Source: UBA8108 sp965659285
GTDB taxonomy: Bacteria > Planctomycetota > UBA8108
NCBI GenBank assembly: GCA_965659285.1
Contig: CBFHWB010000095.1
Span: 1-16,112, forward strand
Length of the DNA: 16,112 nt
Direction of reading: 5' to 3'
This document shows positions 1 through 7,887 of the stretch, in pieces. The translations under genes and the position numbers were made by a program. The notes beneath the pieces were generated by a model. The model searched no databases and had not been told where the DNA came from. It saw only the letters and a program-made list of their open reading frames with translations. The first letter of the stretch is position 1; every line of letters begins with the position of its first letter.

Positions 1-1
1 G

Positions 2-52
2 GAGTCCGAATACCTGGATGAGTTGCTACACCTTCTTGCAGAGGAAGTATAG
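2..52 (+). CDS. C-terminal end of an upstream gene (partial)
   Basis: Reading from base 2 gives 16 codons ending in TAG at 50-52 (ESEYLDELLHLLAEEV). The peptide is acidic and would form an amphipathic helix, which looks like a genuine protein C-terminus rather than random frame. The gene starts outside the window and its function cannot be told. It would end 219 bases before the ATG of the next gene, leaving room for the promoter seen at about 118-145. Confidence is modest because only 16 codons are visible. Confidence 0.4.
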   Translation, partial: ESEYLDELLHLLAEEV

Positions 53-117
53 CCTTAGACCAGCGTGGCCGCCGGGGTTGGCACGACCAACTGACAAACC
101 CTTCCTTATCTTTTTAC

Positions 118-145
118 TTAAAGACTGCTGGGACAGGCATATAAT
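118..145 (+). promoter_or_regulatory. Putative sigma70-type promoter for the lamin-tail/dockerin gene
   Basis: A perfect TATAAT lies at 140-145, with a weak -35 (TTAAAG, 118-123) 16 bases upstream in an AT-rich stretch that stands out from the GC-rich surroundings. Transcription would start near 152, giving a leader of about 120 bases before the ATG at 272. No other gene-like content is seen between 53 and 271. Confidence 0.4.
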
Positions 146-271
146 TAAGTCCAGGTATAAGGACACTTTCAAGAACCGTCAGGCGGGTGAAGGGTTCCTT
201 TGAGGGCAGGGTGCCGAGGGTCTTTTGTGGGGCAGTCGGATTTCATTTATCTCGCGAAGAAAAGAGCAAAG

Positions 272-2548
272 ATGGTAAGCAGTACATTAATCAGGGCTTT
301 CAGTGTTGATTCTGTTTGGACGGGCGGAGTTGAATTTCGAAGCTTCCGCCATGGGGGCGCGGGGCTGGCTTCTTGCGCCGTTTTTTTCCTGTGGGCCTGT
401 TTCTCCGGCGGCCCCCTGGGCGCCCAGGTTATCAACGAGGTCATCGCTCAGAACAGCACGCAGGAGCCGGCCGATATAGCCTGCGGGCACCCTGATATGA
501 TCGAGCTTTACAACAATACCAATCAGACCGTTATTCTTGGACGGGTCTCGCTCGCCGACAGCTATTTTCTTTCCGATTGCCCTTCCGATGTCCAGCCGCA
601 GTTTGATTCTACGACGGCATGGCCTTTTCCTCCCAACAGGTCGACCCTGGGAAGGGGCGCGCGGCTGGTGGTCTTCTGTGATGGGAATGCTACCCAGGGA
701 ACCTGTTCCCTTCACGCAGGCTTCAACATCGAGAATAACGGGAGCGAATCCGTCGTTCTCTGGGGACCCGAGGAGGCCGATGGAACGCGGCAGGTGGTGG
801 ACAGGGTCTTCCTGCCGCCGTTGGCTGAGGATGTATCCTATGGGCGGAGTCCTGATGGGGCCGGCGGGAACAATGTGAGCATCGAAGACAGCCCGGAAAG
901 TTTCACCTTCTTTCTTCCGGGAGAGACCACCTTCGGTTCCTGTACGGCGATCGCCGGCGTCTGTCTCGTTCCGGGCCAGAGCCGTCGTCACTGCAGCGGC
1001 GGGCGCAATGGAGGAGGAAGCAACCTCGCTCCGCGGGTTAACAGGGTCGACCAGTCCACCAACAACCCCGCTGCGGGAGAAGAGGTCGAGCTGACTGTTC
1101 GAATTCGAGATGACAAGATTCCCTCCCCGGGAAATATAGCCAGCGTTGAGATCGCCTACCGGGTGAGAAGCCCCGCGGGAGATTTTTCCGACGAACAGGT
1201 CGTGGTGATGGACTACGATTCGGACTTCGGGGTTCGGGCTGATATTCTCACTCCGTTGGATCTCTTCAGCCTCTGGACAGGCAGAATTCCAGCCCAGGCC
1301 GCCGGAACGCGGGTCGAGTTTTATTTCCGAGTTGAGGATACCGAGGGGCTTTCGGGAACAAGGCCGCGTAATCTCTGCCACCTGATGGATGGTTATGGTG
1401 AGGGAGTCGGGCCCTGTGATCGTGAGTTCGGACCGGCGGCCAATGGCTGTGTTCGTGACGCTGAGGACGTTACCTGCCGAGGCGGATCGGTAAAGGAAGG
1501 CGAAGATGACGACGGCTGCGGCGAGGAAGGCGGAGGAATTACCGGCGAACGTTATATTGCCTGCAACGCTCGCTCCACCTACGCGGTAGGTTACACTCCG
1601 CGAGCGGGTGTTGCCGCGGTCCTTGTGAACGAGATCATCGCCAGCCAGTCCAATGTGTTGACGGATCCAAGCGAGGAGCCTTGTCTGCCCAGCGATGCCT
1701 GTCCCGTTGGCAATCCCGATTGCTGTCGACGCGACGAAGACTTCGCAGAGCTTATCAATACCTCCGGGCAGGAGGTTGACCTGAGCGAGTGCTATCTTTC
1801 CGACAGCTTCTTTGATCCGCGGCGCTGGAAGTTTCCCGAGGGTTCGGTTATTCCGGCCGGCGCCAGGTTTATCGTCTGGTTTGATAACGATGGTTCGAAG
1901 TGTCCTGATCCAACCGTTAGCGTACAGAACCAGCCCTGTTTCTGGGAATGCCCCGATCCCAACATCGCCTCGATGCAGTTGAACCCTCCGCAGTTCCATA
2001 CCAGTTTTGGTATCGATGCCGATGGAGACCAGGTGTTTCTCTATGACTCCGAGGCTAATAATTTCGGTCTGCTGCACGGTTTCGATTTTGGCCAGCCATC
2101 GGAGGTCTGTGGATTTACAGATGATGTTCTCCTGAATCCCGGACGGGATATCATGACCGACCAGTCGATCAGCCTGGTTCCCGATGGGACGAGGAGTGGC
2201 CAGTTCGCCGTGGTTGACAACCCGACGCCCGGCACGGAGAACTCCGGCGAGGGCTGCGACGAGGCCGTGACCTTCCGCCGCGGGGATGCCACCGGCGATG
2301 GAGGAACTGACATTACAGATGGAGTCTTTATCCTGAATTATCTCTTCCTCGGAACCCGGGCGCCCGATTGTATGGACGCGGCCGATACCGATGACAACGG
2401 AAATGTTGACCTCTCCGATGCGATCCGGGTGCTCAACTTCCTCTTCCTTGGCGGAGTGCCGCCGCTGGCTCCCGGCCCGGCGGCTTGCGGTTCGGATCCC
2501 GAAGATGACGCCCTCGCTGATTGCGTTTACGAGGCCAATTGCGGTTGA
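272..2548 (+). CDS. Secreted lamin-tail domain protein with C-terminal dockerin-like repeats
   Basis: An exported, probably cell-surface or extracellular protein of about 758 residues. Its precise role is unknown. The N-terminus has a long polar stretch, then a hydrophobic core (residues about 32-48) ending in LGA-Q, which suggests signal-peptide cleavage near residue 51. The first lamin-tail domain begins at once (VINEVIAQNS, residue 53, to about 175). A beta-rich middle region with acidic/glycine loops follows. A second lamin-tail domain starts with VLVNEIIASQ at residue 450. Residues about 668-758 hold two dockerin-like calcium-binding repeats (GDATGDGGTDITD and ADTDDNGNVDLSD, each followed by a LNYLFLG or LNFLFLG segment) and paired cysteines. 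Many cysteines suggest disulfides outside the cytoplasm. The ATG at 272 has only a weak ribosome site; an in-frame TTG at 200, preceded by AGGG, is an alternative but puts the signal core too deep. The gene converges on the ROK kinase gene with a 12-base gap. Domain calls are confident; the biological role is not. Confidence 0.85.
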   Translation: MVSSTLIRAFSVDSVWTGGVEFRSFRHGGAGLASCAVFFLWACFSGGPLGAQVINEVIAQNSTQEPADIACGHPDMIELYNNTNQTVILGRVSLADSYFLSDCPSDVQPQFDSTTAWPFPPNRSTLGRGARLVVFCDGNATQGTCSLHAGFNIENNGSESVVLWGPEEADGTRQVVDRVFLPPLAEDVSYGRSPDGAGGNNVSIEDSPESFTFFLPGETTFGSCTAIAGVCLVPGQSRRHCSGGRNGGGSNLAPRVNRVDQSTNNPAAGEEVELTVRIRDDKIPSPGNIASVEIAYRVRSPAGDFSDEQVVVMDYDSDFGVRADILTPLDLFSLWTGRIPAQAAGTRVEFYFRVEDTEGLSGTRPRNLCHLMDGYGEGVGPCDREFGPAANGCVRDAEDVTCRGGSVKEGEDDDGCGEEGGGITGERYIACNARSTYAVGYTPRAGVAAVLVNEIIASQSNVLTDPSEEPCLPSDACPVGNPDCCRRDEDFAELINTSGQEVDLSECYLSDSFFDPRRWKFPEGSVIPAGARFIVWFDNDGSKCPDPTVSVQNQPCFWECPDPNIASMQLNPPQFHTSFGIDADGDQVFLYDSEANNFGLLHGFDFGQPSEVCGFTDDVLLNPGRDIMTDQSISLVPDGTRSGQFAVVDNPTPGTENSGEGCDEAVTFRRGDATGDGGTDITDGVFILNYLFLGTRAPDCMDAADTDDNGNVDLSDAIRVLNFLFLGGVPPLAPGPAACGSDPEDDALADCVYEANCG

Positions 2549-2560
2549 GCGGTTCGTTGT

Positions 2561-3448
2561 TCAGATGAGCGTATCCCTGGCGCTGAGGGCCGCGCCGGCG
2601 GCTCCGGCGTAGGCTTCCAGTCCCGCCGATCGTATTTCCGGACAGCCGGCCTCATAGGAGCGCAGGCGGCGTCTCAACGCTCGCCTGGCTGCCGGCAGAA
2701 ACCACTCAGAGGCTCCCGCGACACCGCCGCCGATGATGATGCCATCGGGCCTGAGCAGCGGTACGAGGATTGCGAGAAGCTCGGCGAGGAGCTCACCTGT
2801 TTCGAGCCAGGTATCGAGAGCAGCCTGGTCGCCATCCCGCGCCAGTTCAAAGAGAGCCAGGGTTCCAGGCAGCCGGGATCTGCCGCTTCGCTTGCGGAAG
2901 CGCCCCAGTATTCCTCTCGCGCTCAGCAGTTTTTCTGCTCCCCGTCGCTTCTGTCCTCCGATGGGTACGCCCGCTACATGCCCTACCGTATTATTGCTGA
3001 CCCGGACGGGGACGCCCTCGATGGTAAGCGCGGCGCCAAGCCCGGTTCCGATGGAGAGATAGAGGAGGCGTTTAAGCTCTCGCCCCGCTCCAAGCCGGGC
3101 CTCTCCGACCGCCCCTGCGTTCGAATCGGCTTCGAGGAGAATGTTCCATTTGAGCCTGCGCTCGAGCCGCGCCGCCAGGTGGAGACCGTCGAGTTGAGGC
3201 AGGTTGGACAGGCGCAGGATTTTTCTACGCTTCTCGTCGAGAAACCCGGGCAGGGCTATGCCGGCCGAGGCGGCCGGCAGCGGCCGCAGCAGGTCTACGA
3301 GCCGGTCGACGAACTCTTTCTGTCCGCAGTCGGCCGGGCAGGGCACGGACTGTCGTCTTGACAGCCTGCCCCCGCGCAGCAGGAGGAGCTTTACACTGCT
3401 TCCACCAATGTCGCAGCCGACGGTGCCAGCGGCTCCCGCGCGCCGCAT
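2561..3448 (-). CDS. ROK-family sugar kinase (glucokinase-like), zinc motif lost
   Basis: A cytoplasmic ATP-dependent sugar kinase of the ROK family, probably phosphorylating glucose or a related hexose. The 295 residues match family length (about 300). The N-terminal phosphate-binding motif is visible (GCDIGGSSVK, residues 11-20), as are the catalytic aspartate in EADSN (D108), the GTGLGAAL loop (134-141) and a C-terminal GGGVAG loop. The ROK zinc site normally reads CxCGxxGCxE after a GH; here H157 and the final Glu (E172) remain, but the segment (PIGGQKRRGAE) has no cysteine. ROK enzymes lacking these cysteines may fold without zinc or have altered substrate use, so the substrate is left open. 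The ATG lies 4 bases after the gap stop codon, with only a close AGGGA in front of it, so it is probably translated by coupling as the last gene of the HAD-gap-ROK operon. Confidence 0.85.
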   Translation of the reverse strand: MRRAGAAGTVGCDIGGSSVKLLLLRGGRLSRRQSVPCPADCGQKEFVDRLVDLLRPLPAASAGIALPGFLDEKRRKILRLSNLPQLDGLHLAARLERRLKWNILLEADSNAGAVGEARLGAGRELKRLLYLSIGTGLGAALTIEGVPVRVSNNTVGHVAGVPIGGQKRRGAEKLLSARGILGRFRKRSGRSRLPGTLALFELARDGDQAALDTWLETGELLAELLAILVPLLRPDGIIIGGGVAGASEWFLPAARRALRRRLRSYEAGCPEIRSAGLEAYAGAAGAALSARDTLI

Positions 3449-3452
3449 ATCC

Positions 3453-4463
3453 CTACGAGGTAATTCTCTCGATCAGGTCGCCGACCCTGTTCGAGTAGCC
3501 CCACTCATTGTCATACCAGGCGTAGATCTTGGCTGAGCGTCCGGTACCTCCAAGAACCATGGTCGCCTGGGCATCGAAGACCGCCGAGTGCGGGTTCGTG
3601 ATGATGTCGCTGGAGACGATGGGATCTTCTGTGTACTCGACGATTCCGTTCATTGGACCATCCGCCGCGGCCTTGACCGCGGCGTTGATCTCCTCGGCCG
3701 TGGTGTCCTTTTCGAGCTCGACGACGAGGTCGACGATCGAACCGTTTACCACTGGTACGCGGAGGGAGAGACCATCGAGCTTTCCATCCAGCTCCGGCAG
3801 AACCTGGCCGACGGCCCTGGCCGCTCCGGTGGTCGTCGGGATGATGTTCTGGGCGGCGGCCCTTGCACGGCGCGGATCAGAGTGCGGCAGGTCAGCAACG
3901 TGCTGATCGTTGGTATAGGCGTGGACTGTCGTCATGATTCCATGATCGATACCGAAGGAATCGTTGAGAATCTTGGCGATCGGCGCCAGGCAGTTGGTCG
4001 TGCAGGAGGCGTTCGAGAGCGTCTTCTGCTCGGGAGTGATCGTGTCATCGTTTACGCCGAGGACGACCATGTTGTCCAGCGGAGCCTTAGGGGGAACGGT
4101 CAGGATCACCTTCTTCGCGCCGGCCTGCAGGTGCCATTCCACCTGCTCGGGGGCACGGAAGATTCCGGTAGATTCGATGGTTACGTCAACGTCGAGGTCG
4201 CCCCAGGGAAGGTTGGCGGGTTCGCGTTCAGAGAGAACCTTGATGGTCTGGTCTCCGACCTGGATAGAATCGGCTGTCGCTTTGACCGCGGCATCGCCAA
4301 AAAATCTTCCTGTGACGGTGTCGTATTTCAGCAGGTGAGCGAGCATCTCGTTGTCGGCAAGGTCGTTGATCGCGACCACCTCGACACCGGGTCTCTGTGA
4401 AAGTACTTTGAATACATTTCGGCCAATTCGTCCGAAACCATTGATTGCGACGCGGATCGCCAT
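3453..4463 (-). CDS. gap: Glyceraldehyde-3-phosphate dehydrogenase (NAD-type)
   Basis: Catalyses phosphorylating oxidation of glyceraldehyde 3-phosphate to 1,3-bisphosphoglycerate in central glycolysis, as a cytoplasmic homotetramer. The 336-residue length is typical. The N-terminal Rossmann motif NGFGRIGRNVF is present, followed by AINDL with Asp34 at the position that selects NAD over NADP. The catalytic nucleophile is C154 in SNASCTTNC and its partner histidine is H181 in TTVHAYTND. The C-terminal half ends in the usual YDNEWGYSNRV. The ATG is preceded by a good ribosome site (AGAGGAAG, 9-base gap). It sits between a HAD phosphatase/mutase gene (59 bases upstream) and a ROK kinase gene (4 bases downstream), so the three appear co-transcribed. 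Nothing in the active site is missing. Confidence 0.97.
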   Translation of the reverse strand: MAIRVAINGFGRIGRNVFKVLSQRPGVEVVAINDLADNEMLAHLLKYDTVTGRFFGDAAVKATADSIQVGDQTIKVLSEREPANLPWGDLDVDVTIESTGIFRAPEQVEWHLQAGAKKVILTVPPKAPLDNMVVLGVNDDTITPEQKTLSNASCTTNCLAPIAKILNDSFGIDHGIMTTVHAYTNDQHVADLPHSDPRRARAAAQNIIPTTTGAARAVGQVLPELDGKLDGLSLRVPVVNGSIVDLVVELEKDTTAEEINAAVKAAADGPMNGIVEYTEDPIVSSDIITNPHSAVFDAQATMVLGGTGRSAKIYAWYDNEWGYSNRVGDLIERITS

Positions 4464-4522
4464 GACTGTTTTCTTCCTCTCGAATCCAATTGCTTCTGGC
4501 AGATAAAAATGAAGCGAGGATT

Positions 4523-5248
4523 TTAACAGGATAGATCGAGAAAGTCTCTAAAGACCCATCTGGCAATACTGGTTAATTCTCCAGGTTGATGGGTGCTGGC
4601 GATCGCGGCCGGCATGAAGCCTCCCCTGCAGGCACCCTCGAGGCCATGCAGAGAGTCCTCGAAAACGATGGTCCTTCCCGGATCGCTGCCGAGGTCTTCG
4701 GCCGCCTTCAGGAAGCAGTCCGGGGCGGGCTTGCCCGCATCGAAGCGTTCACGATGAACCAGCGAGCTGAAGAGGCCAGGCCAGCTGAATTCCTCAAGGA
4801 GAAAGCTGACGTTCTCCTTCGGTCCGGAGGTTCCTATGGCCGCCGGGATCCTTTCCTCTGCCAGCAGACGCAGGAAGTCCTCGATGCCCGGCATGGGCTG
4901 GACCTTGCCGCGGGCGCAGCTTCGGTAGGCGGCCTCTTTTTCATGGCTTAGATTCGCCTGCTCATCGCCGATCGACCGCCCAGCCTTTTTCCACAGCAGG
5001 GGGATGATGGTGTCGTTGGATTGCCCGAAGGTACTTCGAATCAATCTCAGCATCTCATCGGAGACGCCCCCTTTCTTCACTTCGGGACAGGAGGTCTCCA
5101 GCGAGTGGGTTTTTACCAGCTCGATCCATGCCGAGAGATGAAATTCCTCCGTATCGGCAAGCACTCCATCCATGTCAAAGATGACGGCCTGGCAGTCGGC
5201 CAGGCGCAGGAACTCTCGCGCTGGAATGATTGAATAAGCTTCGGTCAT
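4523..5248 (-). CDS. HAD-superfamily hydrolase, beta-phosphoglucomutase/phosphatase type
   Basis: A cytoplasmic HAD enzyme of the phosphoglycolate phosphatase/beta-phosphoglucomutase subgroup, acting on a small phosphorylated sugar or sugar acid. All four HAD motifs are visible in 241 residues: DMDGV with nucleophile D25 and acid/base D27, IGTSG with T140/S141, lysine K173 in AGKPAPD, and FEDSLHG with E197/D198. A helical cap domain lies between motif I and motif II (about residues 35-105). The start is supported by AGGAGAG 10 bases upstream. First gene of an operon with gap and a ROK kinase; that context favours a sugar-phosphate substrate such as beta-glucose 1-phosphate, but mutase and phosphatase cannot be separated from sequence alone. 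The usual length for the family is 215-240. Confidence 0.88.
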   Translation of the reverse strand: MTEAYSIIPAREFLRLADCQAVIFDMDGVLADTEEFHLSAWIELVKTHSLETSCPEVKKGGVSDEMLRLIRSTFGQSNDTIIPLLWKKAGRSIGDEQANLSHEKEAAYRSCARGKVQPMPGIEDFLRLLAEERIPAAIGTSGPKENVSFLLEEFSWPGLFSSLVHRERFDAGKPAPDCFLKAAEDLGSDPGRTIVFEDSLHGLEGACRGGFMPAAIASTHQPGELTSIARWVFRDFLDLSC

Positions 5249-5286
5249 ATTCGCAGGTCTCTCCTACAGGGTGTTCAGGTGACGCG

Positions 5287-5315
5287 GGAATAGTTCATCT
5301 ATGGTCAGAGGTCAA
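5287..5315 (-). promoter_or_regulatory. Putative promoter for the HAD-gap-ROK operon
   Basis: On the minus strand TTGACC (5310-5315) and TATTCC (5287-5292) are spaced by 17 bases. The -35 matches 5 of 6 consensus positions, the -10 only 3 of 6. Transcription would begin about 30 bases upstream of the HAD start codon. It lies in the 212-base divergent region shared with the greA-like gene. Confidence 0.4.
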
Positions 5316-5369
5316 GAGGCTGGATGGTTTACGTCTTTGCCTAAAGCGACAAAATCGCCAGCTATCGAC

Positions 5370-5398
5370 TTGTTTTTTCGAGCGTCTCCTACTTTAAT
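5370..5398 (+). promoter_or_regulatory. Putative promoter for the long greA gene
   Basis: TTGTTT (5370-5375) and TTTAAT (5393-5398) are separated by 17 bases. The -10 matches 5 of 6 positions and the -35 matches 3. The predicted start is near 5405, giving a leader of about 55 bases before the ATG at 5461. Confidence 0.4.
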
Positions 5399-5460
5399 CG
5401 CCGTTTACCATTTTCCCCAGTGACCAGGGATGGCGCTTTAGATAACCAGGCGAAAACAAT

Positions 5461-7698
5461 ATGTCCGATCTTGCCGCTCCCGCGAACGCGGATTCGAAAC
5501 TTACCGAACTCAACCAGATCCTGAGTGAGGGAGATTTCGATCGGCTGGAGAATCTCTGGATGGAGGTTCTCGGGAACTCGGGCCAGCTGGTATCTTCGGT
5601 TGCCGATCTCGCCGCGGCCGGAATAGAGGGACTGCGCCTGGGCTACGAGGCGGAGATCAAGCCCCTGCTCGAGTTGACCTGGGGGGCGCTTGGCGAGGGG
5701 GAAGAAGGGGCATCCCTTGGCGTTACCGCGGGGGACAAGGCCGCGCTGGGAGAGGCGTTGGTAAGAGCTTTTCCGTCCAATAAGGAATACCTCGCCAGCT
5801 ATCTCTCTGCTTTTATCGAGTCCAACGATCCTATGTCCGTAGAGCGGGCCTTCTTCAATGCCTGCGGCATCGAGGATGCTCCTGACAAGGTAGAGGCTCT
5901 GGATCGGCTCAACCTGCTTCTCGAATACAAGCCGGGGGCGATCGTCTACCATGAGTCCGGCTGGGGAATGGGAGAGGTGCTCGAGGTCGATGCCCTGTTA
6001 GGCCAGGTCAAGGTCGACCTGGATGAGAAGAAAGACCACAGGATCAGCATCGACGCGGTTGACTCGATCCTGCAACTGATACCGGTGGATAGCTTTCGCG
6101 GGTTGTGTTATCGATCGTCCGAAGAGCTCACGAGGATGGTTGAAGAGGATCCGGTCAGTCTGGTTCAGAAGGTACTGGATGATTTCGGCAGCCCCATGGC
6201 CCAGAAAGACATCAAGGCTCACCTGACCGCCGGCGCCATCGATGCCAGCGGCTGGACTCGTTGGTGGGGGCGAACGAAGAAAGAATTGCGAGCGTCGGGC
6301 TTCTACAGGATCGGGGATCGCTCTCCCTACCATGTCGAAAAGCTCGATGAAGCTGTCAGCTTCGAGGATGAATTGATCGCGCGTTTCAAAACCGCTGAGT
6401 GGAAAGACGGTCGACTCGCCGTCAGGGAGTTGCTCAAGGGCGGCGAGAAGAAATACCCGAATGCCTATCCTGAGCTGGTCTCCGGTCTGATCGCCCTGCT
6501 GGGCCCGGGCTCGAATAAAGACAAGTCTCTCGAGATCTGCCTCTTCCTGTCCCGGGTAAAGGACGTCGACGATTCCTGGGTCGAGGTCTTCAAGCTGATC
6601 ACGAATGAGGAGATGGTGGCCGCTCTCGAGGCTCTCCCCGTCGGAGAAGATCCCCGCAAGGTTTTCAAGATCCTGGGGGAGCTCAGGGCGGATGATCAGC
6701 TTCCCGTGGCTATCGATGCATTTATCTGCAAGTCTGACAATATCAGGAAGGTCGCCTTCGAGGTGCTTGATTCGATAGGCGCGGACGAGTTGACAAAGAT
6801 GTGTTCGCAGGTCTATGCCTCTCCGAGGATCGCGCCGGAGGCCTGTCTCTGGCTTCTCAAACGGCGTTTGACGGGGCAGACCGGAACAGGACTCGAGTCG
6901 CTCTTTGAGCGCACCCATCGCGAGCTCCTGATTCTCATGGTCGATCTGCTCGAGCATCTCATCGACAAGGAGGCGCGCCTGGGCCGTAGCCTGGTGAGAG
7001 ATCTTATCAAGAAGATTGAGCCTCTCATGTTCCACGAGGATGGAGCTTTTTTCAGAGAGGCCATCGAGATCATGGAGACCCCGGAGCGCGAGATGGTTTA
7101 CAGGCGGGTTCTGAGGAACCAGGAGTACCTTCCCACTAACGCGCACAGGTTCCTCGACATTATCAGCCAGATTGAGCCTGTCATCAGCCTGGAGGATCAG
7201 GTTCCCGACTGGGAAAACCCCGACATTATCTTCTCGACCAGCAAGGGTGAGGAGACTCTCAAGGAAGAGTTGCGGGAGCTCAACGAGGTCAAACTGCCGG
7301 AGATCGCCAAGGCGATCGGGGCGGCTGCCGATCTCGGAGACCTGAGTGAAAACGCCGAGTTTACCTCGGCTCTCGAGGAGCGGGACAACCTGGTCAGCAA
7401 GGCTGAGAAGATCCAGGATGACCTTAAGAAGATTGTCCTCATCGATGTCTCCCAGTCTGAAGAGGGAACCGTCGGCCTGGGCTCAAAGGTCAGCGCTGAA
7501 AACCTGGAAACGGGAGAGAAGGTTACCTACGCGGTACTCGGACCCTGGGATGGCGGCCCGGAGGATGGTGTGCTCAATTACCGGAGTCCGCTGGGCCAGT
7601 TCTTCCTGGGCGCAAGCGTCGATGATGAGCTCGATGTCGTTCTCCCAGGCGGCACTGCCCGCTACAAAATCCTCGGGGTCGAGTCGATCTTCGACTGA
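5461..7698 (+). CDS. greA: Long-form GreA transcript cleavage factor with large N-terminal extension
   Basis: The last ~155 residues (about 590-745) are a complete GreA/GreB factor, which enters the RNA polymerase secondary channel and stimulates cleavage of backtracked RNA. The coiled-coil tip carries the signature GDLSENAEF with the acidic pair D627 and E630, followed by the second helix and the FKBP-like domain ending in ARYKILGVESIF. The preceding ~590 residues are not part of ordinary GreA (about 158 residues). They comprise a helical N-terminal domain (1-150), a small beta domain around 157-205 (PGAIVYHESGWGMGEVLEVD) that resembles a KOW/CarD-type module, and a long helical region (210-580) suggestive of HEAT-like repeats. 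Chlamydial GreA is also about 715 residues with such an extension, so this is probably the same PVC architecture. The ATG has no clear ribosome site. It is divergent from the HAD-gap-ROK operon. GreA function is confident; the role of the extension is unknown. Confidence 0.88.
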   Translation: MSDLAAPANADSKLTELNQILSEGDFDRLENLWMEVLGNSGQLVSSVADLAAAGIEGLRLGYEAEIKPLLELTWGALGEGEEGASLGVTAGDKAALGEALVRAFPSNKEYLASYLSAFIESNDPMSVERAFFNACGIEDAPDKVEALDRLNLLLEYKPGAIVYHESGWGMGEVLEVDALLGQVKVDLDEKKDHRISIDAVDSILQLIPVDSFRGLCYRSSEELTRMVEEDPVSLVQKVLDDFGSPMAQKDIKAHLTAGAIDASGWTRWWGRTKKELRASGFYRIGDRSPYHVEKLDEAVSFEDELIARFKTAEWKDGRLAVRELLKGGEKKYPNAYPELVSGLIALLGPGSNKDKSLEICLFLSRVKDVDDSWVEVFKLITNEEMVAALEALPVGEDPRKVFKILGELRADDQLPVAIDAFICKSDNIRKVAFEVLDSIGADELTKMCSQVYASPRIAPEACLWLLKRRLTGQTGTGLESLFERTHRELLILMVDLLEHLIDKEARLGRSLVRDLIKKIEPLMFHEDGAFFREAIEIMETPEREMVYRRVLRNQEYLPTNAHRFLDIISQIEPVISLEDQVPDWENPDIIFSTSKGEETLKEELRELNEVKLPEIAKAIGAAADLGDLSENAEFTSALEERDNLVSKAEKIQDDLKKIVLIDVSQSEEGTVGLGSKVSAENLETGEKVTYAVLGPWDGGPEDGVLNYRSPLGQFFLGASVDDELDVVLPGGTARYKILGVESIFD

Positions 7699-7887
7699 TC
7701 CAGCCTCGATCTTTTCAAGGCCAGGCTAAAAATCAGGGATTCCTTCTGCGGCAGGACGTTTCTGGTTTTAAGATAACCCTGTTGGATGTTTACAAGGCAT
7801 GGGGCTGCCTTGTCCGTCCCGGGACCGATCCAGGGTCCTGATTCAATATTCGTTACCTCTTTTTCGGTTTTACCGGGGTGGTTCATC

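Noticed and set aside
18..203. A 61-codon plus-strand frame at the left edge
   Set aside because: It runs through the promoter-like AT-rich region, has no family features, and conflicts with the more protein-like tail ending at 52.
287..2077. A 596-codon open frame on the minus strand opposite the lamin-tail gene
   Set aside because: It is antisense to a protein with clear domains, has no family motifs and a composition set by the complementary codons. Long antisense frames are common at this GC content.
3588..4400. A 270-codon plus-strand frame opposite gap
   Set aside because: The minus strand encodes an unmistakable GAPDH; this frame has no recognisable motif.
5998..7146. A 382-codon minus-strand frame opposite the long greA
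   Set aside because: It lies inside the greA coding region, shows no domain, and has no promoter or ribosome site of its own.
7699..7887. Terminator or promoter between greA and the LOG gene
   Set aside because: Only short imperfect inverted repeats (such as GGACC/GGTCC near 7820) and weak hexamers are seen; none has a T run or good spacing.
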